From Rufibacter roseus (GTDB taxonomy: Bacteria > Bacteroidota > Bacteroidia > Cytophagales > Hymenobacteraceae): a stretch of DNA of 64,000 nt. Location: assembly GCF_001647285.1 (NCBI RefSeq), contig NZ_LRML01000006.1, positions 1-64,000 on the forward strand, written 5' to 3'. Position 1 is the first letter of the stretch. Every line of letters begins with the position of its first letter. The notes below the pieces were generated by a model. That model was not told where the DNA came from. It searched no databases and saw only the letters and a program-made list of their open reading frames with translations. Made by a program: the position numbers and the translations under genes. Shown piece by piece: positions 1 through 9,009 of the stretch.

Positions 1-228
1 GTTATTAATAATTTACAGAAGTACCCACGCGACATAGCTTTATAGAAGAACGGCAGTTGCTAATGCTTAATTTAAAGAGGATCAGTTAAGAGTAATCTTT
101 TAATTTGTTATGAATCTAAAGGCAGATTATAGTATCTTGTTCAGTAGTTCTATGAAAATTGGTAAGGTATATGTTATAAAAGCCTATACAAGTCAATCTT
201 GATTATTTTAGAATAAAGCTATCCTTAT

Positions 229-1905
229 ATGAAGACAAAGAAGAATTGCCTTATACCTTTTGGTATATCCTGCTTGTTTATGATTGGTGTAGTTACTACA
301 GCCAGCGCACAAGATGAAGGAGTACCTTTAGATAAAATTGACAAAAAATATCTGAACTGGTATAACCAAGACGCCAAGTTAGATCAAATACAAGGTGCAA
401 GTGTGAACCAGGCCTATCAGCAGCTACTGAAAGGAAAACAGCCTAAAAAGAAAGTGGTAGTGGCGGTGATTGACAGTGGGGTAGACATATTTCATGAAGA
501 TCTGAAAGGCCGAATCTGGACGAACAAAAAGGAAATTGCGGGTAACGGACAAGATGATGATAAAAACGGGTATGTAGACGATGTTCATGGTTGGGGCTTT
601 TTGGGCACCGCTACCGGTGAAGATATTGAGTTTGAAACCTATGAGTATGTCCGTATCCTAAGGGATCTTTCTCCTAAGTATGCCAATATAAAATCAAACA
701 GCGAGGTGCCTGCCGGAAAGATGAACGAATATAAATTGTACCAGGAGGTCAAGAAGAAATATGATAAAGAGTTAGCCGAGTACGTGAAAACTCAGGAGAA
801 CATCATTGCCTTCGAAAAATCTTTAAATTATGTAGAGACCCTGTTGGCGCAGCATCTGAAGAAAGAGAAACATGCCCTCACAAAAGAAGATGTGGCGGGA
901 ATTTCTTCTTCTGATGAAAACGTAACGAGAGCGAAGGCTTGGCTTTTAGAGAAGTATGACCTTGGGCTATCACAGGAGGCTCTAAAGGGAATGAAGGAGC
1001 ACTACAAGCGCTTTCTGGAGTATCACCTGAACCTTGATTTCACACCTCGTAAGGCCTTAGCCGATAATGTAGAAGACATCAATGACAGAGGCTACGGCAA
1101 TAGCAATGTGAAAGGCCCACGGCCAAACCATGGCACCCCAGTCTCCGGAATAATTGCCGGTATCCGGAACAACAACATAGGTATTGACGGAATTGCCGAA
1201 AATGTAGAGATAATGGCCTTACGTGCGGTACCCAGCGGCGACGAGTACGATAAAGACATTGCCTTGGCAATAAGATACGCAGTAGACAACGGTGCCAATA
1301 TCATTAACATGAGTTTTGGGAAAACCTATTCGCCACAGAAGCAGTTGGTAGACGAGGCTATTAAATATGCCCAGGAGCATAACGTGTTGATGGTTCACTC
1401 TGCCGGTAATGATGCCACCAACATAGACGAAGAAATGCACTATCCTTCCAAAACAACATTGGTAGGAGAGAAAGTGAACAATTGGATAGAGGTAGGAGCC
1501 TCATCTATGCTGCTTGACGAGAACTTGGCCGGTAAATTCTCCAACTACGGGCAAAAGACTGTAGACATATTTGCGCCAGGCGTTGATGTGGTTTCTTTGT
1601 TCCCCGAGAACCAATATGTAAAAGTTGACGGCACCAGCTTTTCTGGGCCAGTTGTATCTGGCGTGGCCGCCTTGGTGTGGTCCTATTATCCCGAATTGAC
1701 TGCTGCCCAATTGAAAGATGTGTTGTTGAAATCGGCCACAGTTCATTCTAACTTAAAGGTGAACCTGCCTAATCGTACCTCTGACAAAAAGAAGAAGGCC
1801 AAATTTTCTTCGCTTTCTGCAACTGGCGGTTTAGTGAATGCCTATCAGGCGCTTGAGTTGGCAGAAAAAGTAGTAAAAGATCCATCTGCCAGTGCCATTA
1901 GATAA
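229..1905 (+). CDS. Secreted S8 (subtilisin-like) serine protease
   Basis: A 558-aa subtilase that should be exported and cleave proteins outside the cytoplasm. Residues 1-28 form a Sec signal peptide ending in TASAQ. The catalytic triad is visible as Asp82 (VIDSG), His301 (NHGTPVSG) and Ser470 (GTSFSGP). The Asp-His distance of about 219 residues is far larger than in classical subtilisin (about 32), so a ~190-residue, Lys/Glu-rich, probably helical insertion sits between the first two catalytic motifs. No propeptide domain or C-terminal type IX sorting domain is obvious. It is a single gene with a hairpin terminator just downstream. The family call is firm; the substrate is unknown. Confidence 0.93.
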   Translation: MKTKKNCLIPFGISCLFMIGVVTTASAQDEGVPLDKIDKKYLNWYNQDAKLDQIQGASVNQAYQQLLKGKQPKKKVVVAVIDSGVDIFHEDLKGRIWTNKKEIAGNGQDDDKNGYVDDVHGWGFLGTATGEDIEFETYEYVRILRDLSPKYANIKSNSEVPAGKMNEYKLYQEVKKKYDKELAEYVKTQENIIAFEKSLNYVETLLAQHLKKEKHALTKEDVAGISSSDENVTRAKAWLLEKYDLGLSQEALKGMKEHYKRFLEYHLNLDFTPRKALADNVEDINDRGYGNSNVKGPRPNHGTPVSGIIAGIRNNNIGIDGIAENVEIMALRAVPSGDEYDKDIALAIRYAVDNGANIINMSFGKTYSPQKQLVDEAIKYAQEHNVLMVHSAGNDATNIDEEMHYPSKTTLVGEKVNNWIEVGASSMLLDENLAGKFSNYGQKTVDIFAPGVDVVSLFPENQYVKVDGTSFSGPVVSGVAALVWSYYPELTAAQLKDVLLKSATVHSNLKVNLPNRTSDKKKKAKFSSLSATGGLVNAYQALELAEKVVKDPSASAIR

Positions 1906-1936
1906 GAATAACCGATAAGATCATATTTGCACCAGT

Positions 1937-1971
1937 AGACCTGCTTTCCTTTTTGGAGGGCAGGTCTTCTT
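1937..1971 (+). terminator. Intrinsic terminator after the S8 protease
   Basis: Inverted repeat AGACCTGC / GCAGGTCT around a T-rich loop, followed by TTCTTAAT. It lies about 30 nt after the protease stop codon. Confidence 0.65.
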
Positions 1972-2052
1972 AATATTATAAAGCACTGCTCAGCGTTTTT
2001 TTTTTTAATTACTAGATTTTGGGCTACTAAGCTCTTATTCGTTTTGGACAAT

Positions 2053-2087
2053 ATTTTTAGGCTAATTTTTAGAAATAAGGTTAAAGC
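2053..2087. repeat. Dispersed palindromic repeat, degenerate copy
   Basis: A weak match to the ~40-bp palindrome family: a TTTTTAGGCT left arm and an AAGGTTAAAG right arm around TTTTTAGAAA. It lies in the 357-bp gap after the protease. This is the least certain member of the set. Confidence 0.4.
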
Positions 2088-2172
2088 CATAGTTATGTTT
2101 AGTGTTAGTAATCAGTTGTTTCGCACAAACTACAGCATCCTCAAGATCCATTAAAATATGGATTCAATAATG

Positions 2173-2211
2173 CTGTTTTAGCTCTGTTTTTAGCAAATAA
2201 GGGCTAAATCA
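2173..2211. repeat. Dispersed palindromic repeat
   Basis: Left arm CTGTTTTAGCTCTG and right arm AAGGGCTAAAT around a TTTTTAGCAAAT centre. AGCTC pairs imperfectly with GGGCT. It is intergenic, between the S8 protease and the Gre factor. Confidence 0.7.
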
Positions 2212-2262
2212 ATCTTAGAATTACTACAAAACTCCTTAAAGAGAAAATACGTTTATAGCGGC

Positions 2263-2778
2263 ATGAGCCGAGCTTTTGTAAAAGAAGACGATGCAGGTGA
2301 ACCGCCCATTATTCCACCTCGGGCTGCCCTTCCGCCTGGCGTACAGAACTATGTCACTCCCTATGGGCTGTCCTCTCTTAAGAATGAGCTAGAGGAACTT
2401 GAAGCGCAGAGAGGGCGTGCTGAAGCCAATAGGGAAGATGAGGCAAACCGTACCCGCCAATTAACCATAATAAAAGGACAGATCAATGCCCTTAATGAAC
2501 GGCTAGCCACGGCCAAAGTGGTTGACCCTGCCCAACAACCTACAGATGAAGTACGGTTTGGCGCAACCGTTACATTAGTTACCTTAAGCGGTGGCAAACC
2601 TGCCACCAAAAGAACATTCACTATAGTTGGGGTAGACGAAGCCTCTATCAATGAGGGTAAAATAGCTTTTGTAGCTCCCATTGCCAAGGCTGTTATAGGA
2701 GCAAAAATAGGCCAAGCAGTAACTCTTAAATTAGGAAGGGAGGAGGAAAGGGTAGAGGTGGTGAAAATTAGCTATTGA
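2263..2778 (+). CDS. GreA/GreB-family transcript cleavage factor
   Basis: A 171-aa Gre-type elongation factor, expected to enter the RNA polymerase secondary channel and stimulate cleavage of backtracked RNA. Residues about 28-90 form the N-terminal coiled coil (LSSLKNELEELEAQRG onward). Residues about 95-171 form the C-terminal FKBP-like domain that ends in the beta-strand-rich segment containing LGREEERVEVV. The opening SRAFVKEDD followed by a proline-rich stretch is typical of the longer GreB-like group common in Bacteroidota. The ATG was chosen because that conserved N-terminus starts there. The gene is monocistronic, with a bidirectional hairpin downstream. Confidence 0.88.
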   Translation: MSRAFVKEDDAGEPPIIPPRAALPPGVQNYVTPYGLSSLKNELEELEAQRGRAEANREDEANRTRQLTIIKGQINALNERLATAKVVDPAQQPTDEVRFGATVTLVTLSGGKPATKRTFTIVGVDEASINEGKIAFVAPIAKAVIGAKIGQAVTLKLGREEERVEVVKISY

Positions 2779-2856
2779 TCAGCTGGCTGCATATTAAGGT
2801 TCCAGAACAAGAACTCTATTCATACAAATACTTAGGCTAACGTTTATCAAAGCATA

Positions 2857-2894
2857 AAAAAAGCTCCGGCACTTTACGTGTCGGAGCTTTTTGT
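2857..2894. terminator. Bidirectional hairpin terminator, gre / tRNA-Met
   Basis: AAGCTCCG ... CGGAGCTT stem with A7 on the left and T5 on the right, so U-tracts follow the stem on both strands. It sits directly after the tRNA 3' end on the minus strand. Confidence 0.75.
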
Positions 2895-2895
2895 G

Positions 2896-2969
2896 TAGCG
2901 GGGAGCAGAATCGAACTGCCGACCTCAGGGTTATGAATCCTGCGCTCTAACCATCTGAGCTACCCCGCC
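2896..2969 (-). tRNA. tRNA-Met (CAT)
   Basis: The reverse complement folds as a 74-nt cloverleaf. The acceptor stem is GGCGGGG/CCCCGCT (1:72 is G-U) with discriminator A. The D-arm is GCTC..GAGC, and the anticodon loop is TTCATAA with anticodon CAT. The T-arm is GGCAG/CTGCT with loop TTCGATT. The 31:39 pair of the anticodon stem is A-C, a mild irregularity. The acceptor stem pairing and D-arm suggest elongator rather than initiator tRNA. CCA is not encoded. Confidence 0.93.
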
Positions 2970-3104
2970 GAATTGTGGTGCAAATGTAGGGAGAAGATTT
3001 ATAACTGCACAAACTTTTTTGTGTAAAATATTTTCCCTTATTTGAGAAAGTTATTACCGACCTGATTACTATACCCTTTCCATTTACTTTAGCTCAACAA
3101 AAAT

Positions 3105-3500
3105 ATGAGTAAAATAAAGTTTATTCGTGAGTACTCGCTCAATGCATCTGCAAAAATGCTTTATCCGTACCTGAGCACTTCCTCAGGGCTTTCACAATGG
3201 CTCTGCGAAGATGTGGCCCAGGTGGGGGAGCGCCGCTTCAACCTTATCTGGGATAATCAGGATCACTTAGCTGACATGACCAGCCACCGCATGAACAAGT
3301 CTGTCCGCTTCACTTTTCTCAATACAAACAAAGGCGTACCCGGTGACTATAGCTATATTGACTTCTCTATTGAAACAAGTGAACTGACCCAAGAACAATT
3401 TTTACGCATTGTAGACTATACAGATGTGGGGGACGTTGAACAACTGACTGAGCTTTGGGACAACCTGGTGCAGAATTTGCGAGAGTTGATAGGCGGATAA
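3105..3500 (+). CDS. START-like domain protein (Bacteroidota-specific small family)
   Basis: A 131-aa cytoplasmic protein with the START/AHSA1-like helix-grip pattern: an N-terminal strand-helix (KFIREYSLNASAKMLYPYLS), a central beta sheet, and a long C-terminal helix (LTELWDNLVQNLREL). It has no signal peptide or membrane segment. Similar small START-like proteins are conserved singletons in Bacteroidota with no assigned ligand. It is followed at 97 nt by the LptF/G permease gene, so the two may be co-transcribed. The fold call is moderately sure; function is unknown. Confidence 0.75.
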   Translation: MSKIKFIREYSLNASAKMLYPYLSTSSGLSQWLCEDVAQVGERRFNLIWDNQDHLADMTSHRMNKSVRFTFLNTNKGVPGDYSYIDFSIETSELTQEQFLRIVDYTDVGDVEQLTELWDNLVQNLRELIGG

Positions 3501-3596
3501 CTAATCCTATCAACTGTTTTCGTAATTTCAGCCACTTTTTCCGGTCTATAAGGGTTATGTCTGTATAGCCCTTCCTGGAAGGCGCGGTCTTTCTAC

Positions 3597-5006
3597 ATGA
3601 AAAAATTAGATAAGCTTATTTTAAAGTCCTTTATAGGACCCTTTGTGCTCACGTTTGCGGTGGTGGAGTTCATTCTGTTGCTGCAAGTAATTCTGAAGTA
3701 TTTAGATGACCTAGTAGGGAAAGACTTGGGCGCCCTTGTTATTGGTGAACTGCTGTTCTATTTTAGTTTGAACCTGGCACCCATGGCATTTCCACTGGCC
3801 ATTCTGCTCTCTTCGCTCATGACCTTCGGGAACCTGGGTGAGCACCATGAGTTGACAGCCATTAAAACTTCGGGCATTTCCTTGGTGCGTACCCTGCGGC
3901 CAGTTTTCTTTTTTGCAGTACTTCTCACCATTGCCGCCTTCTTTTTTCATAACACCATCGTTCCCAAGGCCAACTTGAGGGCGTACAGCCTCATGTGGGA
4001 TATTCGGCAGAAAAAGCCTTCATTAGATTTAAAAGAAGGGGCCTTTTACAATGGCTTGCCCAACCGCAGTATCAGGGTAGGTAAGAAGTTTGAAGACGGC
4101 CAAACGCTGAAGGACATCATGATCTATGACCACAGCAACGGGCAAGGAAACACCGTGGTCATGTTGGCCGATTCCGGTAAAATGTACACTCAGCACAATG
4201 ATCAGTATCTGGTGTTGGAGATGTTCAACGGTAAAACGTTTGTAGAAGACAAAGGCAACCCAAGCAGCTACCAGCAAAGCAGCGGCTATGCACGGCAGGG
4301 TTTTACCAAGAATAAAATGGTGGTAAACCTTTCATCGTTCCAGATGACCCGCACCAACTCGCAGTGGTTTTCGGAGAACAAGATGATGAAAAACATCAAT
4401 CAGCTTACACAGGTAACTGACTCGCTTGATAAGCAGAAGGTGGCAGAGACCAATATGTTGGAGCCGAACCTAAGGTCTTATTATTCTTACCAGAACTCAA
4501 GTTTGCTGCCAGACTCCCTTAAACAAAAGAAGTTTGAACCGAAGCCTTTGCCAAAGCCAAGCCTGCAAGATGTGCAGATAGCCGCTGAGGCAGCCCGTAA
4601 CGTGAAGAGTTATACCAGTTCTTATGCCTCCAGGCTTTCCAGCATACAGCGTGAGCGGAACAACTATGAAATAGAGATCTATAAAAAGTTTACCCAAGCG
4701 TTTGCCTGCTTTGTCATGTTCTTGATTGGTGCCCCGTTAGGAGCCATCATAAGAAAAGGCGGACTAGGCATGCCGGTGATTATCTCCATCGCGTTCTTTA
4801 TTATTTACTACGTGCTGAGTATTTTAGGTGAGAAATGGGGTCGTGAAGGTGTGGCACCGGTACCAGTAGGAATGTGGGCGGCCAATATGATTTTACTTCC
4901 GGTTGGCATTTTCTTTTTGATACAGGCTCGCAACGACTCTAGCCTTCTGGAGGTGGATATTTGGCGAAAAATTACCGCAAGGTTCAGGCGTGGCAAAGCC
5001 ATGTAA
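3597..5006 (+). CDS. LptF/LptG-family permease (YjgP/YjgQ)
   Basis: A 469-aa inner-membrane protein of the lipopolysaccharide exporter family. LptF and LptG form the membrane part of the LptB2FG ABC transporter that extracts LPS. Three transmembrane helices lie in the first ~125 residues (after KKLDKLILKSF, a typical family start). A large periplasmic beta-jellyroll region with a disordered insert (about 260-345) follows, then three more helices near residues 365-450. The two partner permeases are usually encoded apart in this phylum, so which of LptF or LptG this is cannot be settled from sequence alone. Confidence 0.85.
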   Translation: MKKLDKLILKSFIGPFVLTFAVVEFILLLQVILKYLDDLVGKDLGALVIGELLFYFSLNLAPMAFPLAILLSSLMTFGNLGEHHELTAIKTSGISLVRTLRPVFFFAVLLTIAAFFFHNTIVPKANLRAYSLMWDIRQKKPSLDLKEGAFYNGLPNRSIRVGKKFEDGQTLKDIMIYDHSNGQGNTVVMLADSGKMYTQHNDQYLVLEMFNGKTFVEDKGNPSSYQQSSGYARQGFTKNKMVVNLSSFQMTRTNSQWFSENKMMKNINQLTQVTDSLDKQKVAETNMLEPNLRSYYSYQNSSLLPDSLKQKKFEPKPLPKPSLQDVQIAAEAARNVKSYTSSYASRLSSIQRERNNYEIEIYKKFTQAFACFVMFLIGAPLGAIIRKGGLGMPVIISIAFFIIYYVLSILGEKWGREGVAPVPVGMWAANMILLPVGIFFLIQARNDSSLLEVDIWRKITARFRRGKAM

Positions 5007-5060
5007 ACCTTTTCATTCTTTTATTTGGCGCTATATTTTTTAATATTAGGTATTTATTTC

Positions 5061-5068
5061 TATCTTTG
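5061..5068 (+). promoter_or_regulatory. Probable -7 element of the rpsO promoter
   Basis: TATCTTTG matches the Bacteroidota -7 consensus TAnnTTTG exactly and lies 46 nt before the rpsO start. A convincing -33 TTTG at the usual spacing is not visible. Confidence 0.5.
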
Positions 5069-5114
5069 CGCCTTATAATAACTGCGATAAAAAAGACAAG
5101 TACAGTTACACGCA

Positions 5115-5390
5115 ATGAAATTAACTACTGAAGCAAAAAAAGAGATCTTCCAAAACAGCGGTTTTGCAAAATCAGCAACTGACACTGGTTCTGCTGAGTC
5201 ACAAATCGCCCTGTTCACGGCTCGTATCAACCACCTGACTGATCACCTGAAGTCTAACAAGAAAGATTTTTCTACTCGTTTAGGCCTTCTGAAATTGGTT
5301 GGTAAGAGAAGAAGATTGCTGAACTACCTGACCAAGACCGATATTAACCGCTACCGTGCTATTATCGCTGAATTAGGCATTCGTAAATAA
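5115..5390 (+). CDS. rpsO: 30S ribosomal protein S15
   Basis: A 91-aa S15, of standard length, which binds the central domain of 16S rRNA early in 30S assembly. The family signatures are present: the [21 protein letters not shown] helical segment around residues 22-42 and the [15 protein letters not shown]-binding motif around residues 60-71. It is followed by a strong hairpin terminator and then pnp, the same gene order seen in many bacteria. Confidence 0.98.
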   Translation: MKLTTEAKKEIFQNSGFAKSATDTGSAESQIALFTARINHLTDHLKSNKKDFSTRLGLLKLVGKRRRLLNYLTKTDINRYRAIIAELGIRK

Positions 5391-5400
5391 CATCATCATA

Positions 5401-5440
5401 AGATTAGGGAATTCATAAACGGGATTCCCTAATCTTTTTT
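5401..5440 (+). terminator. Intrinsic terminator between rpsO and pnp
   Basis: A 12-bp stem AGATTAGGGAAT / ATTCCCTAATCT with an 11-nt loop and a T6 tract, starting 10 nt after the rpsO stop. It should separate or attenuate transcription into pnp. Confidence 0.85.
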
Positions 5441-5530
5441 ATTGCCTTTACATTTCCCCTCTTTCTGTTAGCGCCCCGGGCTCTTGTCTGTGGGTGCCTT
5501 TTACATTGATTGGATCTTATATCAAGAACG

Positions 5531-7678
5531 ATGTCATATAACGCTATAAATAAAACTATCCGCATGGCCAATGGCCGTGACATCAACATAGAAACCGGAA
5601 AGTTGGCCAAACAGGCCGATGGTTCTGTGGTGGTGAAGTGCGGAAACGCCATGTTGTTGGCGACTGTGGTCTCTAACAAAGAGGCTCGTGAAGGGGTAGA
5701 CTTTCTGCCGCTTTCAGTAGATTACCAAGAGAAATTTGCTTCTTCAGGTAAGATTCCAGGTGGTTTCCTGAAAAGAGAAGCCCGTCTTTCTGACTACGAA
5801 ATTCTGATCAGCCGTTTGGTAGACCGTATACTGCGGCCAATGTTCCCAGACGATTATCATGCTGAAACGCAAGTTATCATCAACTTGATCTCTGCTGACC
5901 CTGAGATTTTGCCGGATGCTTTGGCTGCTTTAGCCGCCTCTGCTGCTATTTCGGTATCTGATATTCCTTTCAACGGACCAATCTCTGAAGTTCGTGTAGC
6001 ACGCATTGATGGTCAGTTCCAGATCAACCCTTTGTTGTCTGAGCTTAGCCGTGCTGACATTGACCTGATGGTTGGTGGTTCTGCTGACAGCGTAGCCATG
6101 GTGGAAGGTGAAATGAGCGAGGTGTCTGAAGAAGACATGTTGGAAGCTATCCGGGTTGCCCATGAAGCGATCAAAGAGCAAGTACAAGTGCAAGTTGAGT
6201 TAGCTCAGGAAGTAGGTAACACTACAAAGCGCGAGTACAGCCATGAAACAAACGATGAAGAGCTGAAAGAGCGCATTTTCAAAGCCGTTTATGATAAGGC
6301 CTATCAAGTGGCTGCTTCAGGCAACAATGTAAAAGCTGAGCGTAAAGCTGCCTTTAAAGCTATTAAAGAGGAGTTTGTAGCTTCTTTACCAGAAGACCAT
6401 ACCTATGACAGCACGCTGATTGGAAAATACTTCCATGATGCTGAAAAAGAAGCAGTACGTGATGTGGTGTTGAAAGAGCGCCGCCGTTTAGACGGACGTG
6501 CCTTAGATGAAATTCGTCCTATTTGGTCTGAGGTGAACTATCTTCCTTCTGCACACGGTTCAGCCGTATTTACCCGCGGTGAGACACAGTCTTTGACCAC
6601 TGTTACCTTGGGTACTAAATTAGATGAGCAGATGATTGACGGAGCTATGTTCTCTGGCTTCAACAAATTCATGCTGCACTACAACTTCCCTCCATTCTCA
6701 ACCGGTGAGGCCAAGCCTATGCGTGGTACAGGCCGTAGGGAAGTAGGGCACGGAAACCTGGCTATGCGTTCGTTGAAGAAGGTATTGCCGCCAGAAGATG
6801 AAAACCCTTACACCATCCGTATTGTTTCTGACATTCTGGAATCAAACGGTTCTTCTTCAATGGCAACTGTTTGTGCTGGTACGCTGGCGTTAATGGATGC
6901 CGGTATCCAGATTAAAGCTCCTGTGTCAGGTATTGCCATGGGTCTGATCATGGATGAGGAGACAGGCAATTTTGCCGTTCTTTCTGATATCCTAGGAGAC
7001 GAAGATCACTTGGGTGACATGGACTTTAAAGTAACCGGTACTGCCAAAGGCATCACCGCTTGCCAAATGGACATCAAAGTAAAAGGCCTTTCTTTTGAAA
7101 TTTTAGGCCAGGCATTGGCACAGGCAAAAAACGGTCGTCTGCACATCTTAGGTGAGATGAACAAAACTATTGCGCAGCCAAACGCAGACTTCAAGCCTCA
7201 TACCCCTCGTTCTCAAAACATCATCATCGACAAAGAATTTATTGGCGCTATCATTGGACCAGGTGGTAAAGTGATTCAGCAGATCCAGCGTGATTCAGGT
7301 GCGGTGATCCAGATTGAGGAGAAGAACGACAAAGGTTACGTGAACGTGTTCGCAACAAACCAAGAAGCCATGCAAATGGCTGTTTCTAAAATCAAGGCCA
7401 TTGTAGCTGTGCCTGAGGTAGGAGAGACGTATACCGGTAAGGTGAAATCAATTCAGCCGTACGGAGCGTTTGTGGAGTTTATGCCAGGTAAAGATGGTCT
7501 TCTGCACATTTCTGAAGTGAAGTGGGAGCGTTTAGAAAGCATGGAAGGTGTACTGGAATTAGGCGAAGAAATCCAGGTAAAACTGGTGGATGTAGACCCT
7601 AAAACTGGCAAATTCAAGCTTTCGCGCAAAGCTTTGTTGCCAAGGCCTGAGCGCCAGGACGCACCTAAAAAAGACTAA
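5531..7678 (+). CDS. pnp: Polyribonucleotide nucleotidyltransferase (PNPase)
   Basis: A ~715-aa phosphorolytic 3'-5' exoribonuclease and RNA-tailing enzyme. Domains in order: first RNase PH core (about 10-220), helical linker, second RNase PH core (about 310-540, with [17 protein letters not shown] and [10 protein letters not shown]), KH domain with the GPGGK loop near 575-590, and S1 domain from about 630 with [19 protein letters not shown]. The frame is open from 5510, but the ATG at 5531 (MSYNAINKT) gives the normal family N-terminus and is preferred. The C-terminus is short, without an extended degradosome-binding tail. Confidence 0.97.
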   Translation: MSYNAINKTIRMANGRDINIETGKLAKQADGSVVVKCGNAMLLATVVSNKEAREGVDFLPLSVDYQEKFASSGKIPGGFLKREARLSDYEILISRLVDRILRPMFPDDYHAETQVIINLISADPEILPDALAALAASAAISVSDIPFNGPISEVRVARIDGQFQINPLLSELSRADIDLMVGGSADSVAMVEGEMSEVSEEDMLEAIRVAHEAIKEQVQVQVELAQEVGNTTKREYSHETNDEELKERIFKAVYDKAYQVAASGNNVKAERKAAFKAIKEEFVASLPEDHTYDSTLIGKYFHDAEKEAVRDVVLKERRRLDGRALDEIRPIWSEVNYLPSAHGSAVFTRGETQSLTTVTLGTKLDEQMIDGAMFSGFNKFMLHYNFPPFSTGEAKPMRGTGRREVGHGNLAMRSLKKVLPPEDENPYTIRIVSDILESNGSSSMATVCAGTLALMDAGIQIKAPVSGIAMGLIMDEETGNFAVLSDILGDEDHLGDMDFKVTGTAKGITACQMDIKVKGLSFEILGQALAQAKNGRLHILGEMNKTIAQPNADFKPHTPRSQNIIIDKEFIGAIIGPGGKVIQQIQRDSGAVIQIEEKNDKGYVNVFATNQEAMQMAVSKIKAIVAVPEVGETYTGKVKSIQPYGAFVEFMPGKDGLLHISEVKWERLESMEGVLELGEEIQVKLVDVDPKTGKFKLSRKALLPRPERQDAPKKD

Positions 7679-7696
7679 CGTTTTTTATACCCATAG

Positions 7697-7745
7697 CCCA
7701 ACCATTTCCGTTCTTACCAATGAAACGGAAGTGGTTGGGTTTTTG
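7697..7745 (+). terminator. Intrinsic terminator after pnp
   Basis: A long stem, CCCAACCATTTCCGTT / AACGGAAGTGGTTGGG, followed by T5. It starts about 20 nt after the pnp stop and abuts a palindromic repeat copy. Confidence 0.85.
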
Positions 7746-7776
7746 GCCTGTTTTTTAAATTACAAGCCTAAAACAG
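7738..7776. repeat. Dispersed palindromic repeat
   Basis: Left arm GGTTTTTGGCCTG and right arm CAAGCCTAAAACAG around TTTTTTAAATTA. The left arm is merged with the 3' end of the pnp terminator. Confidence 0.65.
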
Positions 7777-7882
7777 AAGCAGTTTGAACTTGTTTCAACT
7801 GAAAGAGAACTTTTGGAGCCATGGAAGGTGTTACCTCACCAGTCCTACATACACAGAATTACACAGATAGACATACACTCCA

Positions 7883-8746
7883 ATGAGACAGCTGAAAATA
7901 AGCAAGCAGATTACCAACCGCGAAAGCCAATCCCTTGATAAGTATTTACAGGAGATAGGTAAGGTGGACTTGCTCACCCCGGACGAGGAGGTAACGCTTG
8001 CCCAGCGCATCAGAGAAGGCGACCAGTTCGCCCTCGAAAAATTAACCAAAGCCAACCTTCGCTTCGTGGTGTCGGTGGCAAAGCAATACCAGAACCAAGG
8101 TCTTTCCCTTGGTGACTTGATCAATGAAGGAAACCTTGGCCTTATCAAAGCTGCTAAGCGTTTTGACGAAACCCGTGGTTTTAAATTTATATCCTATGCC
8201 GTTTGGTGGATCCGTCAGTCTATTCTGCAGGCTTTGGCCGAGCAGTCTAGAATTGTTCGTTTGCCATTGAACCGGGTAGGTTCTTTAAACAAAATATCTA
8301 AGTCTTTCTCCGAGCTAGAGCAGAAGTTTGAACGTGAGCCTTCTCCTGAAGAAATTGCTGAGGTTCTGGAACTTACTACTGCTGAGGTGGTGGATACCTT
8401 GAAGATATCGGGCCGTCACGTATCAGTAGATGCACCTTTCGTACAAGGCGAGGAAAACCGTCTGTTAGACGTGTTGGAAAATGATGACGAAGAGACTCCG
8501 GATTCTGGTCTGATGAACGACTCACTTCGCAAAGAAGTACAACGTGCCCTTTCTACCTTAACCAAGCGTGAAGCAGATGTGATCACTCTTTACTTTGGTT
8601 TGAACGGCGAGCATTCTTTAACTTTGGAGGAAATCGGGGAGAAGTTTAACCTTACCCGTGAGCGTGTTCGCCAGATCAAAGAGAAAGCAATCCGTCGTTT
8701 ACGTCATACTTCCCGCAGCAAAGCATTGAAGCCTTACTTAGGTTAA
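7883..8746 (+). CDS. rpoD: Primary sigma factor RpoD (Bacteroidota sigma-AB type)
   Basis: A 287-aa sigma-70 factor that directs RNA polymerase to housekeeping promoters. It starts almost at region 1.2 (residues 15-40) and has no region 1.1, the usual state for the Bacteroidota primary sigma. Region 2 includes [20 protein letters not shown] and the -10 recognition helix [13 protein letters not shown]. Region 3 lies at about 125-205. Region 4 carries the helix-turn-helix [23 protein letters not shown] near the C-terminus. This form pairs with the TTTG/TAnnTTTG promoters seen elsewhere in the window. A hairpin terminator follows. Confidence 0.97.
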   Translation: MRQLKISKQITNRESQSLDKYLQEIGKVDLLTPDEEVTLAQRIREGDQFALEKLTKANLRFVVSVAKQYQNQGLSLGDLINEGNLGLIKAAKRFDETRGFKFISYAVWWIRQSILQALAEQSRIVRLPLNRVGSLNKISKSFSELEQKFEREPSPEEIAEVLELTTAEVVDTLKISGRHVSVDAPFVQGEENRLLDVLENDDEETPDSGLMNDSLRKEVQRALSTLTKREADVITLYFGLNGEHSLTLEEIGEKFNLTRERVRQIKEKAIRRLRHTSRSKALKPYLG

Positions 8747-8768
8747 TCAATATTATATTGCCTATACT

Positions 8769-8805
8769 AAAGCCTTGGCCTAACAAGCCAGGGCTTTCTA
8801 TTTTT
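8769..8805 (+). terminator. Intrinsic terminator after rpoD
   Basis: AAAGCC-T-TGGC / GCCA-G-GGCTTT stem with loop CTAACAA, followed by CTATTTTT. A palindromic repeat copy overlaps its T-tract. Confidence 0.75.
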
Positions 8806-8837
8806 AACCTCTTTTTCCTAAAATAGGCCAAAAACAG
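8798..8837. repeat. Dispersed palindromic repeat
   Basis: Left arm CTATTTTTAACCTC and right arm ATAGGCCAAAAACAG around TTTTTCCTAAA. It overlaps the end of the rpoD terminator. Confidence 0.65.
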
Positions 8838-9009
8838 AAGAGTACTCTATTCGCAGAATTATTTTTTCTGAAGAATTGTTTCAAAGCCCGACAGGTTAAA
8901 GTTTCCCTAAGGAAAGTTTGTTTAAATGTGCTGTTGCCATTGCCCTTGGGTATCTGCCAAGGGTCTGTGAAATAATTCGTAATATTGCACTCCAAAATCA
9001 ATACCCGCT

